From Bradyrhizobium symbiodeficiens (GTDB lineage Bacteria > Pseudomonadota > Alphaproteobacteria > Rhizobiales > Xanthobacteraceae): a stretch of 64,000 bases of DNA. Position numbers and translations under genes: made by a program. Position 1 is the first letter of the stretch. Each line of letters begins with the position of its first letter. Under the pieces are notes generated by a model, which was given only the letters and a program-made list of their open reading frames with translations, was not told the DNA's origin and made no database searches. The DNA is taken from positions 3,226,501 to 3,290,500 of the forward strand of contig NZ_CP029427.2 of NCBI RefSeq assembly GCF_002266465.3, written 5' to 3'. Positions 27,756-35,874 of this stretch are shown piece after piece.

Positions 27756-28032
27756 GTCATGCGACTTTGCGGATGATCGAACGTGGCAGTCCGGATGAAG
27801 CCAAGCGCGTCGCGCCGCGTCTTGCAGCTCTGGCGACGAGACTCGCTTGTTGCTTGCGCGGGCAAACCATGGAAGTGCTTAGGCGCCGACCGGCACGCGT
27901 GCATTGACCTTTGTCAATTCAGCAGGCCCCGATCCGGCCGCGGCGCTCGCGAGGCCGGCGGCGCTGCTTCGACCGGGGAAGTGGGCCGGCGCCCTGGCGG
28001 TCGCAACGTCCGGTCCCCGTCGCAGGCAAAGC
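27756..28032. other. Intergenic gap without recognisable gene
   Basis: A 277-nt gap between two minus-strand genes. Open frames here do not show family-like protein and no clear hairpin or promoter was identified. It should contain the promoter of the permease-thioredoxin operon near 27760-27900. Confidence 0.4.
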
Positions 28033-28533
28033 TTACGCGTTCCGCGCCATCTTCTCGAACTTCTTCACCAGCCGCTCGCGCTTCAGCCGCGATAACCGCT
28101 GGATCCAGAACATGCCGTCGAGCTGGTCGATCTCGTGCTGGTGGCATACGGCGCGCAAGGCCTCCGATTCCTCGCTTCGCATGTTGCCGTCGAGATCCTG
28201 ATAGCTGATCCTCACGCGCGCATGGCGCTGGACTTCGTCGTTGACGCCCGGCATCGAGACGCTGCCCTCGCGCTGGAGGATCATCTCGGGTGATGTCCAT
28301 TCGATGACCGGATTGACGTAGGTGAGGGGGCCATCCTTGGCGTCGAGCTCGAGCACGACGAGCCGCAAGGGCACACCGATATGCGGCGCGGTGATGCCGA
28401 TGCCGGGCGCTGCGCGCATGGTGTCGAGCAGGTCCGCCGCGAGCTCGCGCAAGCTGTCGTCGAATGCGGTGACCGGACGGGCCGGCATCGCGAGCCTGCG
28501 GTCGGGGTAACGGATGATGGGGCGGATGGTCAT
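28033..28533 (-). CDS. Peptide deformylase-like protein with altered active-site motifs
   Basis: A 166-residue member of the peptide deformylase fold (start MTIRPIIRYPDRRLAMPARPV at 28533). All three catalytic motifs differ from active enzymes: motif 1 GIGITAPH (residues 44-51) has His where Gln is expected; motif 2 EGSVS (89-93) has Ser91 in place of the metal-binding Cys of EGCLS; motif 3 reads HEIDQ (133-137) with Gln137 in place of the second metal-binding His of HEXXH. Two of the three metal ligands are therefore missing and normal deformylation is unlikely. It starts 4 nt after the LysR-type gene and is probably cotranscribed with it. It may be a paralogue with a new role. Confidence 0.85.
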   Translation of the reverse strand: MTIRPIIRYPDRRLAMPARPVTAFDDSLRELAADLLDTMRAAPGIGITAPHIGVPLRLVVLELDAKDGPLTYVNPVIEWTSPEMILQREGSVSMPGVNDEVQRHARVRISYQDLDGNMRSEESEALRAVCHQHEIDQLDGMFWIQRLSRLKRERLVKKFEKMARNA

Positions 28534-28537
28534 GATG

Positions 28538-29470
28538 TCATTGGCGCCGGAATGATGCCCACACCGGCGGCGACCCGATTGCATCTCGCAACGCGGCAGT
28601 CAGAACCGTCAGTTTGGCAGATGGCTGGGCCAGGGCCCGCAACAGATAGACGCCGGCCTTCGCCTCATTCCATCTTTCGCCGTCGAGCGGGATTCGTGTC
28701 AATGAACCGGCGCGGACATCCGTCCCGACGACCCAGTCTGCCAGCAATGCGATGCCGACGCCGGCAAGTGCCGCGAGCCGCATCGCTTCGAAGTCGTCGC
28801 ATCGAAACACGGCTTGCGGCCCGGACGCTGCGCCCGCGGGGTGACCCAGCACGTCCGTCCAGCCCAGCAGGTCGGCGCCGTGCAATTTGTCGATCAGCCG
28901 ATGGCCGGTGAGGTCTTTCGCTTCGGTCGGCATGCCGTGCTGATCGAGATAGGCGGGCGTGGCGACCAGGAGTCTGTTCTGCGATGCCAGCTTGGTCGCG
29001 ATGAGGGTGCTGTCGGCGAGTTCGCCGATCCGGATCACGGCATCAAGCCGTTCCAGCACGGGATCTGCGAGCCGCTCGGTGAGATCGAGCTCGACCGTGA
29101 GGCCGGGATGATCCCGCATGACCGCTTCCAGGGTGGGGATCACGTAGCGCTTGCCAAAAGTCGGAAAGCAGGCGAGGCGAAGAACGCCGGCGATCGCACC
29201 ATCGAAAGCGGCGATCTCGGCGTGCGTGTCGGCGAGGTCTTCGAGCAGCCGCTGCGCGCGTTCGAATAGCCGTTCTCCGGCATCGGTCATCGCGAGCGCG
29301 CGGGTCGAGCGCACCAGCAGGGGCACCCCGACACTGTGCTCGAGCGCGTCGATCTGCCTGACGATGGCCGATGGCGTCACACCGCGATGACGCGCGGCGC
29401 TGGAGAAACTGCCGCCGCGAACCACGTCGACGTAGATGGCCAGATGTTCCGCAAAACGCGGGTCTTTCAT
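28538..29470 (-). CDS. LysR-type transcriptional regulator
   Basis: A 310-residue LysR regulator. The N-terminal helix-turn-helix is FAEHLAIYVDVVRGGSFSSAARHRGVTPSAIVRQIDALEHSVGVPLLVRSTRALAMTDAG (written here in part only as its start HLAIYVDVVRGGSF and its end RSTRALAMTDAG); the effector domain includes LRLACFPTFGKRYVIPTLEA and LAALAGVGIALLADWVVG. It is divergent from the SRPBCC-like/quinone reductase pair (gap 123 nt), its likely targets, and lies directly upstream of the deformylase-like gene. Confidence 0.93.
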   Translation of the reverse strand: MKDPRFAEHLAIYVDVVRGGSFSSAARHRGVTPSAIVRQIDALEHSVGVPLLVRSTRALAMTDAGERLFERAQRLLEDLADTHAEIAAFDGAIAGVLRLACFPTFGKRYVIPTLEAVMRDHPGLTVELDLTERLADPVLERLDAVIRIGELADSTLIATKLASQNRLLVATPAYLDQHGMPTEAKDLTGHRLIDKLHGADLLGWTDVLGHPAGAASGPQAVFRCDDFEAMRLAALAGVGIALLADWVVGTDVRAGSLTRIPLDGERWNEAKAGVYLLRALAQPSAKLTVLTAALRDAIGSPPVWASFRRQ

Positions 29471-29593
29471 CTTTGCGCCTTCCGCAAAAGGGTTTCGAGC
29501 TCAACCTTCATTATCACCACCCCTCAAAAGCCGTATCTCCTCCCTCGAAGGCGAGCCTTACCGGCCCAAGCCATTGAATCAAAGGAGATTATC

Positions 29594-30145
29594 ATGAAGG
29601 CGCTCGATCGCATCCTGTCGCAATCGGCCTATACCGCGGTCATCGACGTGCCGCTCGACCGAGTGGACATCGCCGAATGGCTGTTCACGCTCTCCGAAGC
29701 CGAATATCTGCGTTGCTGCCCGCCTGATCACATTGCGGCCGGCGTCAGCACCACAGACGACGGACGTCGCATGATGATCAACGTCGAGCAGATCGGCACC
29801 GGGCTGGTCATCCAGCACTACGTCGCGGAAGAGGCCGGCAAGACCTATTGCCGCATGAATTCGATCTCGGACGTGTTTACGACGAATGGCCGGACCCAGG
29901 TCAACGTGATCTGGGAGCTGAAGGCCGAGACCATCGACGAAGGGCACACACGCTATACGAACAGCGTCACGGCGCACCCGACCGATGTCTTCATGGCATT
30001 CCTGGACAAGCACGGCATTTCCTTCGAAGACGCCGCCAATTCGCGCCAGGCGGCCGGAAGCGACCACAATCGCCGCGAGACGCCGTTGTTCGCCGCCAGC
30101 ATCGCGCGGCGGGCCAAGGCCCATACGAAGGAGCAGGCGAAATGA
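29594..30145 (+). CDS. SRPBCC-like protein
   Basis: A 183-residue soluble protein. MKALDRILSQSAYTAVIDVP, VDIAEWLFTLSEAEYLRCCPPDH, MNSISDVFTTNGRTQVNVIWELKAET and GHTRYTNSVTAHPTDVFMAFL have the alternating strand pattern of START/SRPBCC proteins that bind hydrophobic ligands. AAGGAG is 8 nt before ATG 29594. Its last codons overlap the next gene by 4 nt (ATGA). Divergent LysR control is likely. No precise function is recognised. Confidence 0.7.
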   Translation: MKALDRILSQSAYTAVIDVPLDRVDIAEWLFTLSEAEYLRCCPPDHIAAGVSTTDDGRRMMINVEQIGTGLVIQHYVAEEAGKTYCRMNSISDVFTTNGRTQVNVIWELKAETIDEGHTRYTNSVTAHPTDVFMAFLDKHGISFEDAANSRQAAGSDHNRRETPLFAASIARRAKAHTKEQAK

Positions 30146-31125
30146 AAGGCGTCGTCTTTGACAGCTTCGGTCCGGCGGAGGTTCTTCGCCTGGCCGAGGT
30201 GCCGAGGCCGGAGGTTCGCCCCCAGGACCTGCTGTTGCGTGTGATGGCGGCAGGGGTCAACCGTGCGGATATTCTGCAACGAAACGGCGCTTACGGCAGC
30301 CAGAGCTTCGGCGAGAGCAATCTGCTCGGCCTCGAGCTCGCTGGTGAAGTCGTTGGCGTCGGCAGCGAAGTCGACGACGTCTCGATCGGGGAACGCATGA
30401 TGGCGATCGTGGGGGGAGGAGCTTATGCGGAGTTCGCCCGGGTCGACCGTCGCATGGCAGTCAGGCTTCCTGGCAATGTCTCTTTCGTCGAGGGCGCGGC
30501 GATCATGGAATCGTTCGTCACGGCGGTCGAAGCGGTCTCGCATCTCGCACGCGTCGCGCATGGTCAAACCGTGCTCGTTCACGGCGCCGCGGGCGGCGTG
30601 GGCTCCGCCTGCGTGCAGGTCGCCCGTGCGCTGGGCGCTACGGTCTACGCAACGGCGAACGCGTCGCGGTTGGCGGACGTCGGCAAGATTGGCGCCGCCG
30701 CTGTGATCGACTACCGGGCTGATGATTTCGAGAGCGCCGTCGCGCGGCTCACGGATCATCGTGGCGTTGACGCCGTCATCGATTTCGTCGGCGGCGACTA
30801 CCTGCCGCGCAACCTTCGCAGCCTTCGGCCCGGCGGCACGCTGGTCCAGGTCGGCATCTTGAGCGGCCAACAAGTCGCCTCGATTCCGCTCAACCTGCTG
30901 CTGCACAACCATTTGCGGTTGGTCGGCACCGTCATGAAATCTCGCAGCCTGGATGAAAAGCGAGCGATGGTTCGTCGCTTCTCCGAAGATTTCCTGCCGC
31001 TGCTGGTGTCGGGCACGCTGAAGCCGCTGGTCGATCAGGTATTTCCGCTGGAACATGCAGTCGATGCCCATCGCAGCGTAGAGCGCGGTGGAGGTTTCGG
31101 AAAAGTTGTCCTGGCGGTGGATTGA
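30142..31125 (+). CDS. Quinone oxidoreductase-like zinc-free MDR protein
   Basis: A 327-residue medium-chain reductase of the PIG3/quinone oxidoreductase type: MKGVVFDSFGPAEVLRLAEV, AAGVNRADILQRNGAYG, LGLELAGEVVGVG, VLVHGAAGGVGSACVQVARALGATV (NADPH loop), DAVIDFVGGDYLPRNLRSLRPGG and ending GGGFGKVVLAVD. The catalytic-zinc Cys-His pattern is absent. It overlaps the upstream SRPBCC-like gene by ATGA and belongs to that operon. Probably reduces quinones or enones with NADPH. Confidence 0.92.
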   Translation: MKGVVFDSFGPAEVLRLAEVPRPEVRPQDLLLRVMAAGVNRADILQRNGAYGSQSFGESNLLGLELAGEVVGVGSEVDDVSIGERMMAIVGGGAYAEFARVDRRMAVRLPGNVSFVEGAAIMESFVTAVEAVSHLARVAHGQTVLVHGAAGGVGSACVQVARALGATVYATANASRLADVGKIGAAAVIDYRADDFESAVARLTDHRGVDAVIDFVGGDYLPRNLRSLRPGGTLVQVGILSGQQVASIPLNLLLHNHLRLVGTVMKSRSLDEKRAMVRRFSEDFLPLLVSGTLKPLVDQVFPLEHAVDAHRSVERGGGFGKVVLAVD

Positions 31126-31227
31126 TGGCGACGGCGTGGAGACCAGCAGGCGCGCGCAAAATCACCCCGATATGCGCGCGGCCGCTCCTGCCGCTCACGG
31201 ATGGTTGAAGCACCGGCGCTTGACTGC

Positions 31228-31245
31228 CTACCAACTGGAAGGTAG
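31228..31245. promoter_or_regulatory. TetR operator copy 1
   Basis: CTACCAACTGGAAGGTAG, an inverted repeat with 5-bp outer arms (CTACC/GGTAG), 10 nt before the start of the TetR gene. The core TACCAACTGGAAGGTA matches the copy at 31898-31913 in 14 of 16 positions, which points to one protein binding both. Confidence 0.7.
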
Positions 31246-31255
31246 CTAATCCTGC

Positions 31256-31840
31256 ATGTCCAACGTTTCCTCGACCGCCGACGACATCCTGGCCTGCGCG
31301 CGCACGTTGATCATCGCGGGCGGCTATAACGGCTTCAGCTATGCCGACATCGCTGACGTCGTCGGCATCCGCAAGCCGAGCATTCATCACCATTTCGCCA
31401 GCAAGGTCGACCTGGTCCGCACGCTCGTGTCGCGATATCGCGAGGAAGCCCGAGCGGGGCTGGCGGCCATGGAACGCAACGTCCCGGACCCCGGCGAGCA
31501 GCTCAAGAGCTATGTCGCGTATTGGGAAACCTGCATCAAAGACGCGACGGCTCCGTTCTGCGTTTGCGCGCTGTTGGCCAGCGAGCTCCCGATCCTGCCC
31601 GAGGAGGTCGCGCTCGAGGTCCGGGCCCACTTCCGCTCGCTGGCGTCGTGGCTGACATCCGTGATGGAGCGCGGCAAGCGGCAGGGGCAGCTCCATCTCT
31701 CCGGCTCGGCTAGGGTCGAGGCTGAAGGATTCATGGCGACCGTCCACGGCGCGATGCTGTCGGCGCGGGCCTACGGCGATCCAAAGATGTTCGGGATCAT
31801 CACCCGGCCGCTGCTGGATCGGCTTTCCGCCAGGCACTGA
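31256..31840 (+). CDS. TetR family regulator
   Basis: A 194-residue TetR/AcrR regulator. DNA-binding part: TADDILACARTLIIAGGYNGFSYADIADVVGIRKPSIHHHFASKVDLV (residues about 6-53, quoted in pieces: GGYNGFSYADIADVVGI and IHHHFASKVDLV). The rest is an all-helical ligand domain with GFMATVHGAMLSARAYGDPK near the end. ATG 31256 sits just after an operator-like palindrome and a second copy precedes the next gene, so it probably represses itself and that gene. Confidence 0.94.
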   Translation: MSNVSSTADDILACARTLIIAGGYNGFSYADIADVVGIRKPSIHHHFASKVDLVRTLVSRYREEARAGLAAMERNVPDPGEQLKSYVAYWETCIKDATAPFCVCALLASELPILPEEVALEVRAHFRSLASWLTSVMERGKRQGQLHLSGSARVEAEGFMATVHGAMLSARAYGDPKMFGIITRPLLDRLSARH

Positions 31841-31896
31841 CGCCACCGGCACCGCTGCAATCGATCCGAATGGCGAGGCAATATCGCTTCGCCAAT

Positions 31897-31914
31897 CTAC
31901 CAACTAGTAGGTAA
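31897..31914. promoter_or_regulatory. TetR operator copy 2
   Basis: CTACCAACTAGTAGGTAA, a near-palindrome centred on ACTAGT, 11 nt before the start of the membrane-protein gene and overlapping its ribosome-binding site AAGGAG (31913-31918). Nearly identical to copy 1 in front of the tetR gene. Confidence 0.7.
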
Positions 31915-31925
31915 GGAGAAGCGAA

Positions 31926-32503
31926 ATGAGAGATATCGAGATGGCTTCGGATGTGTCCGACCGCGCGCAATGGCTGAAGCAATACTATTTCCTTCGCGCT
32001 GCGTTTTCCGTTGCCTGGGTCATTGCCGCCTTTACGGTCGCACCGTCGTCTGCAACGATCGCGGCAACGTTGCTCGTCGCCTATCCGGCCTGGGACGCCG
32101 CGGCCAATTATCTCGACGCGTTCTGTAGCGGCGGCTTGAACCAGAACCGTACCCAGGCCCTGAACGTGGTGGTCAGCCTGGTGACCACCATCGCGGTCAT
32201 CCTGGCCTTGCAGGTAAGCATGAACTGGGTGCTCGGAATCTTCGGTATGTGGGCGATCCTTGCCGGATTGCTTCAACTCGGCACGGCGGTCCGCCGCTGG
32301 CGCAGCTACGGCGCGCAATGGGCCATGGTGCTCAGCGGTGGCCAGTCGGCTTTGGCAGGCGGCTTCTTCATCTTTCAAGCCACGATGCCTGCAATCCGTC
32401 GATCGCGAACGTCGCGGGCTATGCTGCGGTCGGCGCGCTGTACTTCCTGGTGTCTGCAGTCTGGCTCACCGTCAGCACGTGGCGCCGTGGCGCGGCCATG
32501 TGA
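31926..32503 (+). pseudogene. Multi-helix membrane protein (DUF308-like), frameshifted
   Basis: Begins MRDIEMASDVSDRAQWLKQY with good ribosome-binding site AAGGAG, then five hydrophobic helices (for example LNVVVSLVTTIAVILALQVS) up to GGFFIFQATMP. At about 32391-32397 the frame breaks: as read, a basic non-membrane tail RRSRTSRAMLRSARC follows to 32510, whereas the adjacent frame continues PSIANVAGYAAVGALYFLVS and ends TWRRGAAM at 32503, clearly the missing last helix. One base appears to be lost in GCAATCCG. It is either a recent inactivating change or a sequencing error. Repeated-helix architecture resembles DUF308/HdeD-like proteins; the family call is tentative. TetR-controlled. Confidence 0.72.
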
Positions 32504-32776
32504 TCTTTGATCGCGGACGTCGCGCAAGCGAAGGCGATTGGCGGATAGGGCCCTGATGTTTTGCCCGACGCGTCAAACCACAGCGAGCGATTGCGAGCTG
32601 CGGGCGGCTCATTTCGCCGCCCGCTAAGTCCTTGATCCCGCAGGGGCCGTCTACTGTGCATGGGGTTGTTTTCGCGTTTTTTGTTTGGCGACACCTGCAA
32701 AAACGTGGGCGACGCTGTCGGCCGGTGCAGTTCCCATTCGTCTTCCCATCAGACAAGATCATCACGGGAGACAAAG

Positions 32777-33997
32777 ATGACCTCATCCACCTATCGCTGG
32801 GTGATCGTCGCCGCCGGCGGGCTGCTCGGCTGCGTCGCGATCGGCGGCATGTTTTCGCTGCCGGTGTTCCTGCAGCCGATCGCCAGGGACACCGGCTGGT
32901 CGGTGACCGGCATCTCCAGCGCGATGACGATCGGCTTTCTGGCAATGGCCTGCACCAGCATGGTCTGGGGCACGCTGTCCGACCGGTTCGGGCCGCTGCC
33001 GGTGGTGCTGACGGGATCGACGGTGCTGACGCTCAGCCTGTTCGCGGCGAGCCATGCGACCTCCCTGATCGTGTTCCAGTTCGTGTTCGGCCTTCTGACC
33101 GGCGCCTCATGCGCTGCGATCTTCGCGCCGATGATGGCGACCGTGACCGGCTGGTTCGATACCCATCGCAGCCTTGCCGTGTCGCTGGTGTCCGCCGGCA
33201 TGGGCGTGGCGCCGATGACGATGGCGCCGCTCGCGGCCTGGCTCGTCTCGAACCATGACTGGCGCACCTCGATGCAGATCGTGGCTCTGGTGGTCGGCGC
33301 CATCATGATCCCGGTCTCGTTCCTGGTGCGCCGTCCGCCGGCGCTCGCGCAGGCCGTGGCCGCACCGATGGGAGAGGGGGCCGGGCAGGATGAGATGTCG
33401 AGAAGCGAGGCGCTGCGCTCGCCGCAATTCCTCATCCTGCTCGCGACCAACTTCTTCTGCTGCGCCACCCATTCCGGCCCGATCATCCACACCGTCAGCT
33501 ATGCCGTGAGCTGCGGCATTCCGCTGGTCGCGGCGGTGACGATCTACAGCATCGAGGGGTTTGCCGGTCTCGGCGGGCGCATCGCCTTCGGCCTGATGGG
33601 CGACCGTTTCGGGGCCAAGCGCGTGCTGGTCTCGGGGCTGCTGCTCCAGGCGTTCGGCGCGCTCGCCTACGTCTTCGCCCATCAGCTTGCGACCTTCTAC
33701 GCCGTCGGCGCCGTGTTCGGCTTCATCTATGCCGGCACCATGCCGCTCTACGCCGTGCTGATCCGCGAAAACTTTCCGCTCAAGATGATGGGCACAGTGA
33801 TCGGCGGCACCGCGATGGCCGGCAGCCTCGGCATGGCGACGGGCCCGCTCGCCGGCGGCCTGATCTATGACGCCTTCTCCAGCTACGCTTGGCTCTACAT
33901 CGCTTCCTGGGCGATGGGCCTCGGTGCCTTCCTGATGGCGATGAATTTCAGGCCGTTCGCGAAGCAGCAAGGGCAGGTGGCACCGGCGGCCGCGTGA
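32777..33997 (+). CDS. MFS transporter (OFA/monocarboxylate-like)
   Basis: A 406-residue, 12-helix major facilitator of the kind that includes oxalate/formate antiporters and monocarboxylate carriers: WVIVAAGGLLGCVAIGGMFSLPVFLQPI in helix 1, WGTLSDRFGPLPVVLTG as motif A, GASCAAIFAPMMATVTGWFDTHRSLAVSL, and a second motif A FGLMGDRFGAKRVLVSG. Start 32777 (MTSSTYRW) has GGGAG 6 nt upstream; the longer frame from 32660 is not membrane-protein-like. No adjacent catabolic gene shows the substrate. Confidence 0.9.
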   Translation: MTSSTYRWVIVAAGGLLGCVAIGGMFSLPVFLQPIARDTGWSVTGISSAMTIGFLAMACTSMVWGTLSDRFGPLPVVLTGSTVLTLSLFAASHATSLIVFQFVFGLLTGASCAAIFAPMMATVTGWFDTHRSLAVSLVSAGMGVAPMTMAPLAAWLVSNHDWRTSMQIVALVVGAIMIPVSFLVRRPPALAQAVAAPMGEGAGQDEMSRSEALRSPQFLILLATNFFCCATHSGPIIHTVSYAVSCGIPLVAAVTIYSIEGFAGLGGRIAFGLMGDRFGAKRVLVSGLLLQAFGALAYVFAHQLATFYAVGAVFGFIYAGTMPLYAVLIRENFPLKMMGTVIGGTAMAGSLGMATGPLAGGLIYDAFSSYAWLYIASWAMGLGAFLMAMNFRPFAKQQGQVAPAAA

Positions 33998-34017
33998 TGT
34001 TGCATCGAGGCGCGGCG

Positions 34018-34404
34018 TCAGAGCTGCGCCTCAATCGCGGTTTTGTCGATCACCGACCAGACCTGCCGGATCTTTCCGTCTTGTAACGCGTAGAATACAT
34101 TCTCGCAGAACGAGACGCGCCGGCCATTGACGGGAAGTCCAAGGAACGTCCCAACCGGCGCACAATCGAACTGCAGCCGCGCCGCGATATGGGGCGGATC
34201 CGAGAGCGGCAGCGCGATGACAAAGCGCAGGTCCGGAATCTCGCGAAAGTCCCGTTCCAGCATCGCGCGATAGCCGGAGAGACCCAGCGGCCGGCCGTTG
34301 TGAATGACATCATCATGCACGAACCGGCCGAGCGACGGCCAGTCCTGCCGGTTCAGGCAGGCGATGTAGGCGCGGTAGAGGTCGGCGAGATCGTCCCTGG
34401 ACAT
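34018..34404 (-). CDS. SnoaL-like ester cyclase family protein
   Basis: A 128-residue SnoaL/NTF2-like protein: LADLYRAYIACLNRQDWPSLGRFVHDDVIHNGRPLGL, YRAMLERDFREIPDLRFVI, FLGLPVNGRRVSFCENVFYAL, IRQVWSVIDKTAIEAQL. The FHD-like VHDDVIHNG and the G.P.NGR pattern are those of the SnoaL polyketide cyclase-like ester cyclase group. It lies 57 nt after the MarR-GNAT gene in the same direction and may be cotranscribed. Confidence 0.85.
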   Translation of the reverse strand: MSRDDLADLYRAYIACLNRQDWPSLGRFVHDDVIHNGRPLGLSGYRAMLERDFREIPDLRFVIALPLSDPPHIAARLQFDCAPVGTFLGLPVNGRRVSFCENVFYALQDGKIRQVWSVIDKTAIEAQL

Positions 34405-34461
34405 ATCGAAGCTCCTTGCGGCTTCGATTTTAACGCGCTGACATCGCGAGCCGGTTCCCGC

Positions 34462-35334
34462 TCAGAGGCGTTTTTCGAAGAACAGATCCGGATACGGATC
34501 GTCATTGAAGCGCGGGATCTCGCGCCAGCCCGTGCTGCGGTAGAGCTGACCGGCCTCGGGCAACGCGCTGTTGGTGTCGAGCCGCAGCAGCGTGATGCCG
34601 AGCTCGCGCGCGGCGCTTTCGGCAGCATCCATCAGGCGCCGGCCGAGCCGCAATCCGCGCGCGGCGGGCGCAACCCACAGACGCTTGATTTCGGCGTAGC
34701 CGTGATCGGTGCCCTTCAGGCCGACACAGCCGATTGGCAGCGTGTCCGAGATCGCGACGATGAACGTGCCGCGCGGCCGGCGCATATCCTTGGCGTCAGG
34801 GTCGCGCGACAGCGAGACGTCGAAGCCCTGCTTGAAGCGGCGGCCGAGCTCGGCATAGTACTCGCCGAGGCAGTAGCGGGCTTCCTCGCTCTGCGGGTCC
34901 GCTTCGTCCAACGTGACGCGCTCGCGCGTCAGCGCCGAGGCAATCAAGTCCATCGCCGCCAGCAGCGCCTCGCGCTGCGAATGCCCTGCAATGAAGCTCT
35001 CGGCCTGTTTGTTTGACAGCGCTTCATAGGCCGCGAACTCGCGCCTGCCCGTGCGCGTCAGCTTCGCCACCCGGCGCCTTGCATCGCCGTCGTGCGCGAC
35101 AGTCTCGACCAACCCTTCGTCCTCGAGGCCGCGCAACAGCCGGCTCATCAGCCCGGAATCGAGGCCGAGATAGTCGCGGATCTCCGCCACGTCCGGGCGC
35201 CCGTGGCCGATCGCATTCAGCACGCGTGCGGCGCCCAGCGGCCGGCCGCGTCCCAGGAACGAGGTGTCGAGCGCGCCGACGGCGGAGGTCACGGCACGGT
35301 TGAAGCGGCGGACGCGAGAGACGGGATCCAGCAT
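34462..35334 (-). CDS. MarR-type regulator fused to GNAT acetyltransferase
   Basis: A 290-residue two-domain protein. Residues about 1-145 are a MarR winged helix (ARVLNAIGHGRPDVAEIRDYL, GLMSRLLRGLEDEGLVETVAHDGDARRRVAKLT), and residues about 150-290 a GNAT N-acetyltransferase with the acetyl-CoA loop APAARGLRLGRRLMDAAE and the closing LYRSTGWREIPRFNDDPYPDLFFEKRL. Fusions of this kind are frequent in Rhizobiales. A perfect 20-bp palindrome begins 2 nt upstream of the start, so autoregulation at or near the translation start is likely. Acetylation target unknown. Confidence 0.94.
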   Translation of the reverse strand: MLDPVSRVRRFNRAVTSAVGALDTSFLGRGRPLGAARVLNAIGHGRPDVAEIRDYLGLDSGLMSRLLRGLEDEGLVETVAHDGDARRRVAKLTRTGRREFAAYEALSNKQAESFIAGHSQREALLAAMDLIASALTRERVTLDEADPQSEEARYCLGEYYAELGRRFKQGFDVSLSRDPDAKDMRRPRGTFIVAISDTLPIGCVGLKGTDHGYAEIKRLWVAPAARGLRLGRRLMDAAESAARELGITLLRLDTNSALPEAGQLYRSTGWREIPRFNDDPYPDLFFEKRL

Positions 35335-35336
35335 GA

Positions 35337-35356
35337 TGCCTGACTTTAGTCAGGCA
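35337..35356. promoter_or_regulatory. MarR operator overlapping the start region
   Basis: TGCCTGACTTTAGTCAGGCA, perfect 8-bp arms (TGCCTGAC/GTCAGGCA) around TTTA. It begins 2 nt upstream of the ATG of the MarR-GNAT gene and covers where a ribosome-binding site would sit; only CAGG within the palindrome could serve. This suggests a very short leader, with the operator over the transcript start. Confidence 0.75.
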
Positions 35357-35397
35357 ACATGCCCTGGTCAACGGCAGCGGGCTGAGTGATCGCCGAT

Positions 35398-35553
35398 CTA
35401 GTTGCAGATCGCTCGCGGAATCATCCAGGTCGCAAAAGTCTGCCACAGTCCGTCCTCGCGACGGCGCTGGTACGCGACGAAGTCGGCGCCATCGCTATGG
35501 ACGAGTTCGTAGCGATGTGCTTTGGCTGAAGCGGTGGTGTTGGACTTGCTCAT
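35398..35553 (-). CDS. Small conserved-looking protein, 51 residues
   Basis: Starts MSKSNTTASAKAHRYELVHS with GGAG 6 nt upstream and ends WMIPRAICN at TAG 35398-35400. The sequence YELVHSDGADFVAYQRRRED...LWQTFATWMIPR has a balanced soluble composition, strong third-position GC and a sensible ribosome-binding site, so it is probably a real gene. No family is recognised. It lies 41 nt upstream of the MarR operator in the same direction. Confidence 0.6.
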   Translation of the reverse strand: MSKSNTTASAKAHRYELVHSDGADFVAYQRRREDGLWQTFATWMIPRAICN

Positions 35554-35874
35554 GAAACACTCCATCTCGAATGGGCTTTGCGGCTGAATTAGGTGCGGTG
35601 CAGCAAAAGTCCAATGGGAGGATAGTGATCATCCCATCACGTTCCGGAGAGCGCTCGGTGCGGCCCTGGTGTCGTCTGGTTAGCCCGAAGCTGCCGTTTG
35701 GATCGCGGGCTTTTTGCCTTGGCGAGGCTGCGAGGGAGGGGGGCAGTTCGTCGCGTCGTTGCAGGCTACAACCCCTTGCGTTGCGACGAGCAAAGCACAC
35801 AATCAACGGGTCAATCCGCGGGAACAAAAAATTTCCACTTTACCGAAATTCGGCTTTGGCGTATTCATGCGCCA
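35554..35874. other. Gene-free spacer with a possible plus-strand terminator
   Basis: No convincing gene. AGCCCG (35682-35687) can pair with CGGGCT (35706-35711), followed by TTTTT, a weak Rho-independent terminator on the plus strand with no known gene before it. AT-rich DNA at 35820-35860 (GGGAACAAAAAATTTCCAC) precedes the structured element that follows. Confidence 0.4.
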
